From Symsagittifera roscoffensis (lineage: Eukaryota > Xenacoelomorpha > Acoela > Convolutidae), in the NCBI RefSeq assembly GCF_963678635.1, contig NC_087068.1:5919563-5983562 (forward strand): a stretch of DNA of 64,000 nucleotides, given 5' to 3'. Every line of letters begins with the position of its first letter. Within the stretch, counting starts at the first letter, position 1. Positions 42,032-50,942 of the stretch are shown here, in pieces. Under the pieces are notes generated by a model that did not search any database, was not told the DNA's origin, and saw only the letters and a list, made by a program, of their open reading frames with translations. Position numbers and translations under genes: made by a program.

Positions 42032-42512
42032 TGTGCGCGTCAATCTCCACGATTATATAAAAAACGGTTTTTAAACACTTTTACTAATGAGTATTTTCTC
42101 GGCAAAATAACTCCGGAAGTTTGAAAATATAACGATAATTTATAATTTTTAACAAGCTTTATCATCGGTAACATCGGCCACAATAAACTGCATAACTCAA
42201 AGCAAGCTGCAAAATGGCCAGTATTTATCCTTGAGACAAATTGCTTTTTTCAAAGGTCAGCCTTAATCAAGGCTGAACCAAATTAGAGTGAAAAGACGGT
42301 TTTGGGGGGGATCGAACCTGGTTACGGAGCATCCCATCAAGCTCGGTGCATATTCGAGTTCTAGAAAGGAAATGACCTAGTCGGGATTCGAACCGGCGCC
42401 GAACCCGCCGGGACGCACCATGTATACACTTGGCTACTGTCCCTAAATGCATTAATATTTTGGTTCAGTTTCATATGCATTTATACTATTGTTTCATATT
42501 TGCGCTGCAACA
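42032..42512 (-). repeat. BEL/Pao 5' LTR (right copy)
   Basis: 481 bp with the same ends as the 3' LTR. Identical over long stretches to 32,871-33,369, with most changes clustered near the CTGCAACA end. The pol III-like A box (TAGCCAAGTG, 42,427-42,436) and B box (GGTTCGAATCC, 42,384-42,394) on the - strand are both preserved. Followed by the TGGTC duplication. Confidence 0.92.
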
Positions 42513-42869
42513 TGGTCCAACTTCCCGATTTCCCGGGTTCTCAGCAAAAGTGCAAGCTAATTTTGAGTTATATAAACGTTTTTCTTTCAGACGATTACGC
42601 TGAAAAGCTTGCTTCAGAATAAGCAAGACGTAATCATCTCTGAACAATTTCTTGGACTCTAAAAGTTCAAAGCTAAATTTTGGTTGAAACTTTAGTTTCG
42701 TATTGAAATAATCTTCAAATTTTATAGAGCTGGTTACAAATAGAGCTGGTTTTATTTTGCAACAAATACATACTTTCGGGGTAAAAACAAGCTCACGAAT
42801 TGTGTGGTTTGTATATTTCCTGCTATAGTTTGATCCATTTGACTGTTTCATGCTAAGAGTCGGAGTGGT

Positions 42870-42975
42870 TTTGAAAGGTTTTGGAGATTTGAGCAAAATG
42901 ATTGAAAATAACCACTCAAACCGCGCATAGCAAGAGCAGTTTTTCATCGGGATCTCGACTAGGTTTATAAAAAGC
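42870..42975. repeat. Fragment related to the GAGCGG / GTCGAGAT element
   Basis: Contains TTTGGAGATTTGAGCAAAATG, CACTCAAACCGC and ends ATCGGGATCTCGACTAGG, whose inverse resembles the CCCGGGTCGAGAT end of the element at 8374. The 153-codon - frame over 42,486-42,947 starts inside the LTR and looks non-coding. Confidence 0.5.
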
Positions 42976-43011
42976 TACCTATAGCAGCAAACGGCTGCTC
43001 GTAGCATTATC

Positions 43012-43056
43012 GGAGGGTAGCTACTTGTTAGGGTGGAGGGTAGCTACTTGTTAGGT
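43012..43056. repeat. 22-bp tandem pair
   Basis: GGAGGGTAGCTACTTGTTAGG occurs twice in direct contact. A microsatellite of AATTG units follows at about 43,104-43,124. Confidence 0.8.
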
Positions 43057-44763
43057 TGAAAAGCCTGTTCTAGCTATCCTGATGCAGTGAGTGATTAGGA
43101 ATAATTGAATTGAATTGAATTGCATTCTTAGCGGAGAAAACCTTTGATCAGATCATAAGAAGGCGATATGAAAGATTTGAAGATAAGAAAGCAAACTGAA
43201 AATCAAAAATTTCAAGAGGACCCTCAAGCTTCTTTAAATTATGTATAATTTTTTGATTTTTCAACTTAAAAAATCGCAAATGGTTTTTTCAAGTTTGGTC
43301 ACTTTTGCAGCATTTTCTCCAGCGGAAATGAGGGCAAGCCCAACTTCCGAAAGGCTTTCTTTTTTCTTCAAAAGAAGAATAAAATTATGAATCGAGGAGC
43401 GGGCGCACCCTTATTCCATCTGGAATAAGAACCCTGTACCAGCCCTCTACTGAGTTGTTGATCTTTTGTTTACACTAGCTTTCTCGAACTGAATCCACAA
43501 ATTAATGGGAAAGTGTCCCCCTCCCCTGCATCCCCGAAGAACTGTTCCGACTCATGTTGTTTCGAAATTGTTCTTAGAGTCCAATAGGGGGATTCGTCTA
43601 ACTTGCAAAGTTAACTGCACAAAGCAGTGATACCGTTTTCGGAATCAAGCTCTGGAATGAGAGTCAGAGCAAAAACTGATTTCTGAATTGTGCGTGTATT
43701 TCTATTTTCGGTAAAAGGGTACCAATCCAAACTCTTGAAGTTGCGCCTCGTATGGAGTATTTTGGTGACAATAATATCCGGAAGTTTTGATCGTTTCATC
43801 TTTGATAGTGGTTATACAGCTAGATTTGCTTGTGACTGCTTCACGTTGGTTCAGATTAATTGTTTGATCTTCATGGTTTCAGTTGCTGTTTGCCGCGCTC
43901 GCTGATGAAAAGTTTCAAGGGCGAATTAGAATCATTAGGTTTAATGGTCACCAGACATGCGAGATTGAAAAAATATATATAAGTATTACTGAATCGTTTC
44001 CTACCTTATTTGTATTTCGAATCAGTGTGTGCATCTTGAAAAAGTATTTTTTGTACCCATGTAAAACAGGTAAATTTTTCGGTGTGTACAAAAATTTGAG
44101 CGTTGCAAAAACTACTAAACCATCAGTTTGTTAACCGCGGTCCGTAAAACGCGCATAAAACTGTTTTTCAAACAATTTATGCCCCCAATTTGACAGGTTT
44201 TGCATTGCTTTTTCTCCACGGCATCATTCTTTCTGATTTTTTTTGCAAGAAATGCGACAGAAACTTACAAAGTGATTTGGTAAAACTAATTGACTAGTAT
44301 GAGTTTTCTAATATCGGTTACTAATATTACCGGAAAATTTCAGTACAAAAATCAGAAATGGTTCAGACAATATCACAAAAAATTTTTGCTATACAAGGAA
44401 ATTGAACTGATTACAAGCTGTGGTAGAAAAAAATGAAATATATCATTCGAATTTTGTAATTGCACAAAAAAATTGACTGAAAACGAACTCTTTTGAAAAT
44501 TTTTTGTTCGCACCTGTTAAAATCAACTTTTGTATACCTTTTTTAGAATATCACAAAAAATAGACTCTTTTGCAGACAATAGGAAGATTGAAGATGAATT
44601 TTTCACCGCTCACAAAAAAAAGTAGTTCAACTCTATACAAATTTTTCAAGTTTTGACTGGCGTTATAAAAACCAATTTTTCGTTTTCCTTCAATTGATGG
44701 ATTTTGATCTCAGTCATCATTGCGTCACACTTTCTTCAAAAATCGGTTTTAAATTTCTTTTTG
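43057..44763 (+). other. Intron 18, unassigned part
   Basis: AT-rich. Short frames on both strands (e.g. 43,690-43,905 and 43,883-44,134) have no conserved look. Nothing recognised. Confidence 0.6.
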
Positions 44764-45286
44764 TGCCGACTTTTGACACGAAAGTAACGGAATATTTGTG
44801 CTCGGGGTGGGCTTTTTCTTCTTCAGACGAATTTCGACATTTTAACTAGCCATTTTTGACGGGATTTTTTTAATATCATTCACAAAGTGTTGCTGTCTTG
44901 AGCTTAAATTTGAAAAGATATTTCACCTGTGATTTTTTTGTAAATTTATGGGGGTTTAAAGATTGCCATTTTGGCCAACTTGGCTCAATAAACGCGCGAT
45001 ATATTTCGTGCTATTAACGCGTAAGCGGAAATTTAATCCGTCTTTCAAGTCGTTCCAAATTGGTTGAAAGGAGCTTATATGCCATAATTGTTTTGTTACA
45101 AAGATCAAAATCGATTCTTTTGTACTTTATATGGCGTGTGGGAGGATGATTTTCGTTAAAAAAATTCAAAAAAAAAAGTTCATTTTATTTTAATACTTTT
45201 ATTTTTTTAAATGTTTTTACTGCTCCATCAACCTTAAAAGGCAGTCGGAACATTTAGAGTTTTGCCCTGATACGAGCAGTTTTGTT
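44764..45286 (+). repeat. Family B repeat, copy 3
   Basis: Begins GTGCCGACTTTTGACACGAAAG and ends CATTTAGAGTTTTGCCCTGATACGAGCAGTTTTGTT, with the terminal hairpin partly eroded (CATTTAGAGTTTTGCCCTG region). The interior 'TAACGCGTAAGCGGAAATTT' and 'CTTTATATGGCGTGTGGG' match copies 1 and 2. Confidence 0.8.
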
Positions 45287-46067
45287 ATTTTCATTTCAGA
45301 TTTGAACAAACTTTGAGGTTTTTGGTTTGCTTGTTTCACACTTGAAAATATTTTGCTGTGATATAACAACAATCGATCGATTCTTTGATCTGACATTAAT
45401 TTAAGGTACTCTAAATTGCACTGAAACAAAATATAGAAAAATATTGGAAATCAAGTTCCTGGACACTTCGTTAAAGAAAGTTTTTTATAAAAAAAGTTTC
45501 ATTTGCTGTTTATTTCAATGATTCTTTTTTAAATTACCATATTTAGACACTCGCGAAAATTTTTTTGCACCATTATGGAAATGCGGCTCCTTTCTCGAAC
45601 ATGGGTTGGATTTTAACTGCGAACTTTTATTAAAACAATTGCAATTGCGAAATCTAAAGTGTTTTTTTTTGGAGTTTTTTTGGTGTAACATGTTTTTTTT
45701 TGGATAAATTTGAGAAAAACTAGAAAATAAGAGCCAACTTAGCATTGCCACTATCGCACTGGCGAAATCTACTCTTTAGTTGACCATTGTTGATCAAAAC
45801 GTGTTTTCTGCCTCCTGATTGTAGAAACTCAATGAACCGCAGCAATTTATTGACGCCCATTTTACCCACTGCTTAGAATAGCAACAAACTTCGTTGTCTT
45901 TTTGACGAACAGAGATGAATACATTTTCCTTGATTTATAAACATCAAATTTTTTGTTATTTTGTTATTTTGACAACTAGTAGGTGTAAAATTTCTTATTA
46001 TCTAGAACAATCACCCCCCTCCCGCTTTTTTCTTGTCTGTCTTTCTCATGACCTCCTTCTTGTGTAG
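45287..46067 (+). other. Intron 18, 3' end
   Basis: AT-rich, ending in a pyrimidine-rich tract (CTTGTCTGTCTTTCTC) and the acceptor CTTCTTGTGTAG. No repeat recognised. Confidence 0.6.
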
Positions 46068-46265
46068 TGCGAGTGTGGGACAAGTGTAGTGGAACCTTAT
46101 GGCGTGTCGGCCACCTGCCCTATCCGATCCCAACTGTCCCCCCTCTCCCAAGTGACCCCCTCCGCCCCTCCCCTCTCCCCCCGACTGACTGTGGCCGGCA
46201 TGGACAACAGAGGCATTGATCTGGAGTGGGAGCCAGCAACCACAGTGGGGAATGCACTAGTTTCG
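46068..46265 (+). CDS. Exon 19: end of FN3 domain 5 and start of FN3 domain 6
   Basis: Phase 0 at both ends, 66 codons; donor TCG|GTCAGT. 'CECGTSVVEPYGVSATCPI' completes the F/G strands of domain 5 begun in exon 18. A Pro/Ser-rich linker follows, then 'PRLTVAGMDNRGIDLEWEPA', strands A and B of domain 6 with the W landmark. The seamless FN3 continuity across the 13.3 kb intron supports the model. Confidence 0.85.
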
Positions 46266-47017
46266 GTCAGTCAATTGTAACCCAAATTCGCACACAGACA
46301 AAAAAACTACTTTGAAACTAAATGGGTTTCTTGGCCTTCTTCCAAGGCAGATTTTTTATAAAATTTTTGCTTAAGTTTTTTTAATTGTTCTATATTTGAA
46401 AACAAATATGTCAGATATTTACTGCCCGGCTCGAGAAAACTTTAAAAAAATTTTAAAAAAATTATACAATTTTTCCCTTTTTGAAAACAAAGTTATTATC
46501 ATTTTGCCCGGGTTTGAACTAATAGATCTAAAATTCAAACTATAGTCCAAAATAAGTCCAATAAAATCAGCAATTTATGAAATGTTTTTGGCTGAAACTC
46601 GCCAAATAAGAGTATCGCTTCGTGTCACAACATCGGCAAACGCACGAAAACGCGTACATTCAGCAAAAATGGCGGATTTTGGTTAAAAGTGAAGCAACCT
46701 GTTTATAGGTCTCCGAAAGGAAAAAAACAAACTTGAATTATATAACCATTCAATATAAAAAGCTAACATAAATATAGGAAACTTGCAAATTAAAGTTGAA
46801 TGATTTTGATAATCATTTCCCCCTACCCTTCAATGGTGGTAATAAAGACTTTCTTACTCTTATAAAAGACCTTTTTTAATTTAAGCATTTACGAGTTTTG
46901 CATCTATTGTACCAATTGCTCCATTGAAACAGTGGGGGGGGGGGTTGTAGTTAACAAGATCTAAGTTAAACACAATACAGCAATTTGTTTTGTATTTTTA
47001 TCTTCGTATTGCTTCAG
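46266..47017 (+). other. Intron 19
   Basis: 752 bp from GTCAGT to TATTGCTTCAG, with a G-run near 46,935. Nothing recognised. Confidence 0.7.
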
Positions 47018-47270
47018 GGCTACGTGTTAGTGCGCGAAGACAGGGAAAAGAGTGAGTTCAGCCCCCTAATGGGTGGGGAGTGTCTGAGTTACAGGATGGA
47101 GGACGTGTTGTTGGGGGAGACGGTGAGTGTGCGCCTGATTGCACTCACTGACCATCCGGTGGGACAACAACAACAACAACTCAATCACACACCGCCACAA
47201 TTACTCATCGACACAACAAACAGTGACATTGAGATCAACAACAACAATGAAAACAACTACAAAATACATG
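47018..47270 (+). CDS. Exon 20: rest of FN3 domain 6 and Gln/Asn-rich linker
   Basis: Phase 0 in, phase 1 out (CATG|GTTAGG). It starts 'GYVLVREDREKSEFSP' (strand C), then 'YRMEDVLLGETVSVRLIALT' (strands E/F: L-G-x-x-V-x-V-R-l). Domain 6 closes and a polar linker of Gln, Asn, Ile and Thr follows. The short Gln and Asn runs are CAA and AAC/AAT repeats. Confidence 0.83.
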
Positions 47271-47403
47271 GTTAGGGTTACTCAAACTAGAGTACCATTT
47301 CTCTCTCACTGCTGATATTTTCCCTGGTCTGAAATTCGTGGAGCTAGAATTGACGAAAAAAATAGTCGATCCGGGAGCTATTAATAGGTTTTGTTACGTT
47401 TAG
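47271..47403 (+). other. Intron 20
   Basis: 133 bp, the shortest intron here; acceptor TTTTGTTACGTTTAG. Phase 1 on both sides. Confidence 0.7.
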
Positions 47404-47673
47404 GTTCCTCTTCTGGCTCTGAGTCAGTTCAAGGTCATCTTAATTCACAACCAGCGACTGCGTCATCAGCATCTGGCACCACTGCGGGTATTAGCAGAAA
47501 CAGTAGAAGTAGCCAGAGTGGATCCAGTGCTGTAGTGCTGCCCACTCATATTGGCTGTATAGCTGGACCCAAGCTGATAGTGGACTACTGTGATATGGTC
47601 AGACCCCCAGTGGATCTGGAGGCAGTCCAGGTGTCTGCCACTTTTGCACATATCACTTGGAACACAATCCAAG
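47404..47673 (+). CDS. Exon 21: Ser-rich linker and start of FN3 domain 7
   Basis: Phase 1 in and out; donor CAAG|GTCAGA. It encodes a Ser/Gly/Thr-rich, probably disordered linker, then 'RPPVDLEAVQVSATFAHITW', the A/B strands of an FN3 domain (P-x-x-L-x-a-x-x-v...a-x-i-x-W). The rest of the domain is in exon 22. Confidence 0.83.
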
Positions 47674-48469
47674 GTCAGATATATATAACACGAGCATTAC
47701 AAGGTCGAATTGTATAAGTTTCGAAGGCCAATAATAATCAGCGCGTGAAATCTTTAAATATGTAAAAGTAGAATCCGTGGAATCAGCTGAAGAAATTAAT
47801 TGCGGACTCCAATGCTGTTGTCGTATTCGAAACTTGCAGTTATTTTCCTCTGTTCTAATCCAGACATGGTTATTTCATGGGAAAATGGTTCAAAAAGGGT
47901 CTTTTCGAAGCTCTTCTAATAAAAAAATATGTGAGAAGGAGTTAAGTGTGATTTTCAGAGAAGGATCATTTATCACTTTTGGAGAGTATAAGTGAGTTCA
48001 ATTGTTTGTGTCTTCCCTAAAATTGCAGCATATCAATCCCCTTACTAGCCATTAGTGCCACCTAGATCACAACTTACTATATTGCTGTTCCGACCAGCCC
48101 CCCTAGAGATGAGAGGGTACTTTGGTCTAGGGTATGTTTTTCCACGCTTGAGTTTTTTTGGGCTGTCTTAAAGCCTCAAAAATTTCGCACTATATTCGTA
48201 ATCTGCGATATGCTGTTCTTTTATGAAACCTTTCACGAAATTGATAACTTTTTTGAATTTTACTGTCCGTTTGATTTTTTCTTGCCCATGTAAATAACCG
48301 AAAGGTTGGAAAAGACGTCTGCTATTTTCAAAAATGTTTTTGAGTTTTCATTTTTTGGAAAAGATTAACGTGGACGGATCTTTTTTCGCAAGTGCTGGCA
48401 CAGACACCAGTTCGCCTTTTATGATATTGAAGCTGTTTTCATTTTGAGAGTACTTTTCGTCTGTTTCAG
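47674..48469 (+). other. Intron 21
   Basis: 796 bp, acceptor TTTCGTCTGTTTCAG. Frames at 47,777-47,995 and 48,348-48,599 are not conserved-looking. No repeat recognised. Confidence 0.7.
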
Positions 48470-48639
48470 CAGAGAGTCTTGACAGAGGAGGGGAAGAGAG
48501 GAAGACGAGTGGGAGGGGGTACTGTGACCCGGAACACTTCATGGTGTATGTGAGTGACCGGAGGGGGAAAGAAGTGAGGACTTTCCAGACCACAGACACT
48601 CACATCACCATAGAGTGTCTCAAACCCTCGCAACAGTCA
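48470..48639 (+). CDS. Exon 22: rest of FN3 domain 7; gene continues beyond the window
   Basis: Phase 1 in, matching exon 21. It encodes a charged loop, then 'YCDPEHFMVYVSDRRGK' (strand C) and 'FQTTDTHITIECLKPS' (strand E and the L-x-P turn). A donor TCA|GTAAAC at 48,639 (phase 0) or ACA|GTCAGT at 48,635 (phase 2) ends it. The FN3 is incomplete, lacking its last two strands, so at least one more exon must lie to the right, past the retroelement that fills the rest of the window. Confidence 0.78.
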
Positions 48640-50942
48640 GTAAACAACACAACACTTCTTTCATGTCATTGTCCATAGTAAACAAATTGTAAATAGGAAC
48701 TTCGAAAACCGATTGGGCTTCAGATGTCTTGATTCAATTTGAAGCTTAGCCCCGAAGTTTTCTTATATGTTTTTTTTTCCGAGCCATGAACTGATAGTAA
48801 CAAAGCAATATGGTACAGCCAGCTATAAAGGTTACATAGCAGTATTTAGACAACCGCGTCTTCAGACAAGTGAGTATTTAGACAAATATTGTTTTAACCA
48901 ATCAGAATCGAGACAAGTGAGTTAGGACCGAGTTGGTTAACTCATAGAGTAATTTCGGATAGGGTACACCGTCTGCTCGTCACGCTATCTTATTTTCGGC
49001 CGGATAGATTCGTGCAACTTCTTAGTCTAATACCGATCCTAATCTTACTCTTATACTATCTAGTCTCAGGTTGTTTAACTAGTCTCTGCTAGGCTCAATA
49101 GATCTAGGGTATACTGGTTTATTGCGGCTGCTGAAGTGCTCGGGAGAGTCCAACTAATTTCTAAGTTAAATTCAAATCTCTCTGGTGCTGAAATTACAAG
49201 TAACTTCAGCACTTACAAATAAGTGGGTTGTTAGTTAGATGGATCATGATTGGTTAATATTAAATACTTTACATTGGTAAAATATCTAATTTATCCAATC
49301 ATAAAATGTAGTTTAGATCAGGTTCCACCCATCCGGGTTTTACAGAGTTTTTTAGAATAGTTCTTCTGCAATTCGAAGGATGGATGATGGACATTGGTGT
49401 TTGGCGAACATCATATTTCTTCTGTTTCCTTTTTTGTTAAAGGAGTTCCAGGAAGCTGGAGTTAGAGACATAAGACGTTGTGTCTTCTAGTGACAACGAC
49501 TAAGTCTTTGCAACAAACTCAAATCTGATTTCAGAATGGTTTGCTATGTCAGGTTTTTCTGTTCTGCGTGGAGAACTTCTTTTGTGTCTGATCTAGTTTG
49601 GGAATGGCGTGGAGATTGTGCGTGGAGGGGATGCCTGGTTACTCGGATCTGTACGTATACTTGAACATCGAGGTGGTCATTGGTCTAGTTCAATGAAGTC
49701 CTTTTCTGCGAAGTCAAGTTGTACTCTAAATCCTTTGAGTTGTGATTGTGAGTGGCATATCGATTGTGGTTGGTCATTCTCTCTCGAGTGTAGTGGGGTC
49801 GTTTTGTCTTTAGATGTTCGTCCTTGGTGTTGTATTCTGATCTATGTATTGCATAATGTAATTTACATTTTATAAAACATTTATTAGTTTAATATTTTTT
49901 AATTATGATTTTAGTTAGTTGTTTTCACAAAAGCTTTTTGTTTTAGTTCGGTTATTTTGAAGAGTTACTCACACTTGAGTAGCTCTTATTAAAAATAGAG
50001 GTGTGGTCACAAAGCGTGGATGTAGCACGGTGGGTTAGGCCGGCTATAGAGCATGCTCAGGACGTCCTTCCTGGTGGGTTAGGCCAGGAGTGGGAGTATG
50101 ATTTCATGCGGTTTTTGTGAGGGGTCCTGTTATGTGACAACGTTTTATGTTGGGTTTGTTGTGGTTTTTCTTATGTCTTGTTGGTTATGTCCTTTTTCCA
50201 AAAATCAAATTGTTTGTGGTATGGGTTTGTCTTTCGACTTTTTTGTGTTTTATTATTTCTTTCTTAGACTTTATAATAGTCTTCAAAAGAATAAATTATC
50301 CAGTTTTAAACTGGGTTAATCCGGTTTGGGTACCGTTGGTTTCCTTTTCTTAGTCATGCTGTTATTCTATGATTTATGGTATTTAGTAAGCTGCGTTGGT
50401 TAGTTTTGTTTAGTATATGATTCCTTTCCAACCGGGTTAAAGGAAAGTTTGAAACATGTTATTATATGTTAGAGTTGTTGAGTGTGAAAACTTGAAACTG
50501 AAATTCATTATTTTAAACAATTCTTCGTGGGCGAGCTGTGCGAGTGTGGATAGAATTTCTGTGCGAATGAATGAAAATATCAAAAGGTTAGTACTGCAAT
50601 TGCATTTTATTAATTTACTGCATAGAATTTGGAAATTTACTGCTAGTTATGGGGGAATTTTAAGTTACAAATTTTCATTATAATTAGATTTACTGCTTGT
50701 GGGGAAAATTTTAGAAATGAATTTACTGCATTGGTATTAAATTTATAAATTTATAAGTGTAAGAGATTAATAGAATTGTTGAAGTCTGTTTGATGAAATT
50801 TGCGATCTTTATTTGTTTTTTGTGGTTTTTGTAGGTGATCGTCGGATGAAGGCTAAAAATCTAAGGAAAACATGGATAAAGTATGGTGAGTTTTTTAATA
50901 TTTCAATTAGTTAGTTATATTCATTTAATTCATACTTACCTG
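48640..50942 (-). other. Intron start and probable 3' LTR region of the Ty3/gypsy-type element
   Basis: From about 48,830 the composition changes, and no host-like exon occurs again. The 3' LTR of the element should lie here, left of its last ORF, but its partner LTR is outside the window so the ends cannot be set. GGTGGGTTAGGCC occurs twice (about 50,030 and 50,074). The motif ATTTACTGC recurs four times at 50,610-50,730. On the - strand a perfect donor CAG|GTAAGT follows the stop of the last ORF at about 50,940, and an acceptor-like TTTTCCTTAG lies 80 bp further. + strand frames here are not convincing. Confidence 0.5.

Larger units (their letters stand above)
32871..42512 (-). mobile_element. 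BEL/Pao LTR retrotransposon, nearly full length, pol broken by frameshifts
   Basis: Two LTRs (TGTGCGCG...CTGCAACA) flank an internal region with primer binding site, Gag with zinc knuckles, aspartic protease, RT/RNase H and integrase in BEL order. The 5-bp sequence TGGTC occurs at 32,866-32,870 and again at 42,513-42,517, a perfect target duplication. By eye the LTRs differ at about 17 positions plus an indel of about 18 bp, so the insertion is not very recent. The integrase with its C-terminal DUF5641-type domain and the separate YMDD-type RT fit BEL/Pao, which is restricted to animals. It lies antisense to the host gene. Confidence 0.93.
32757..46067 (+). other. Intron 18 (13.3 kb) carrying a BEL/Pao retrotransposon
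   Basis: GTGAGT donor to CTTCTTGTGTAG acceptor; phase 0 on both sides confirms that exons 18 and 19 are neighbours across the insertion. The element occupies 32,871-42,512. The rest, 42,513-46,067, contains a decayed GAGCGG relative (about 42,870-42,975), a 22-bp tandem pair (43,012-43,056), an AATTG microsatellite (about 43,104-43,124) and a family B repeat (44,764-45,286). Confidence 0.75.
10..48639 (+). other. Multi-exon host gene: cupredoxin-like / CHB_HEX_C / FN3 protein, both ends outside the window
   Basis: Gene model built by reading splice sites and intron phases by hand. Twenty-two exons fit one continuous frame; the phases at successive junctions are 2,1,0,2,0,(0 or 2),1,0,2,0,0,1,0,2,0,0,1,0,0,1,1, each exon start agreeing with the exon before. 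The protein reads as five cupredoxin-like modules, one CHB_HEX_C module, two FN3 domains, an acidic Glu/Lys-rich region with one amphipathic helix, and five more FN3 domains. The first exon seen starts after an acceptor and the last ends at a donor, so neither terminus is visible and no signal peptide or membrane segment can be judged. The acidic coil and FN3 repeats suggest a scaffold protein, but this is inference. I do not recognise an orthologue. A short phase-symmetric exon could have been missed in a long intron. Confidence 0.8.

Noticed and set aside
42486..42947. 153-codon - strand frame right of the BEL/Pao element
   Set aside because: It begins outside and ends inside the LTR, has no conserved motif and overlaps a repeat fragment.
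50098..50353. Small hydrophobic + strand frames near the presumed LTR
   Set aside because: T-rich DNA makes Phe/Leu-rich frames easily; no start context, partner or conserved motif.
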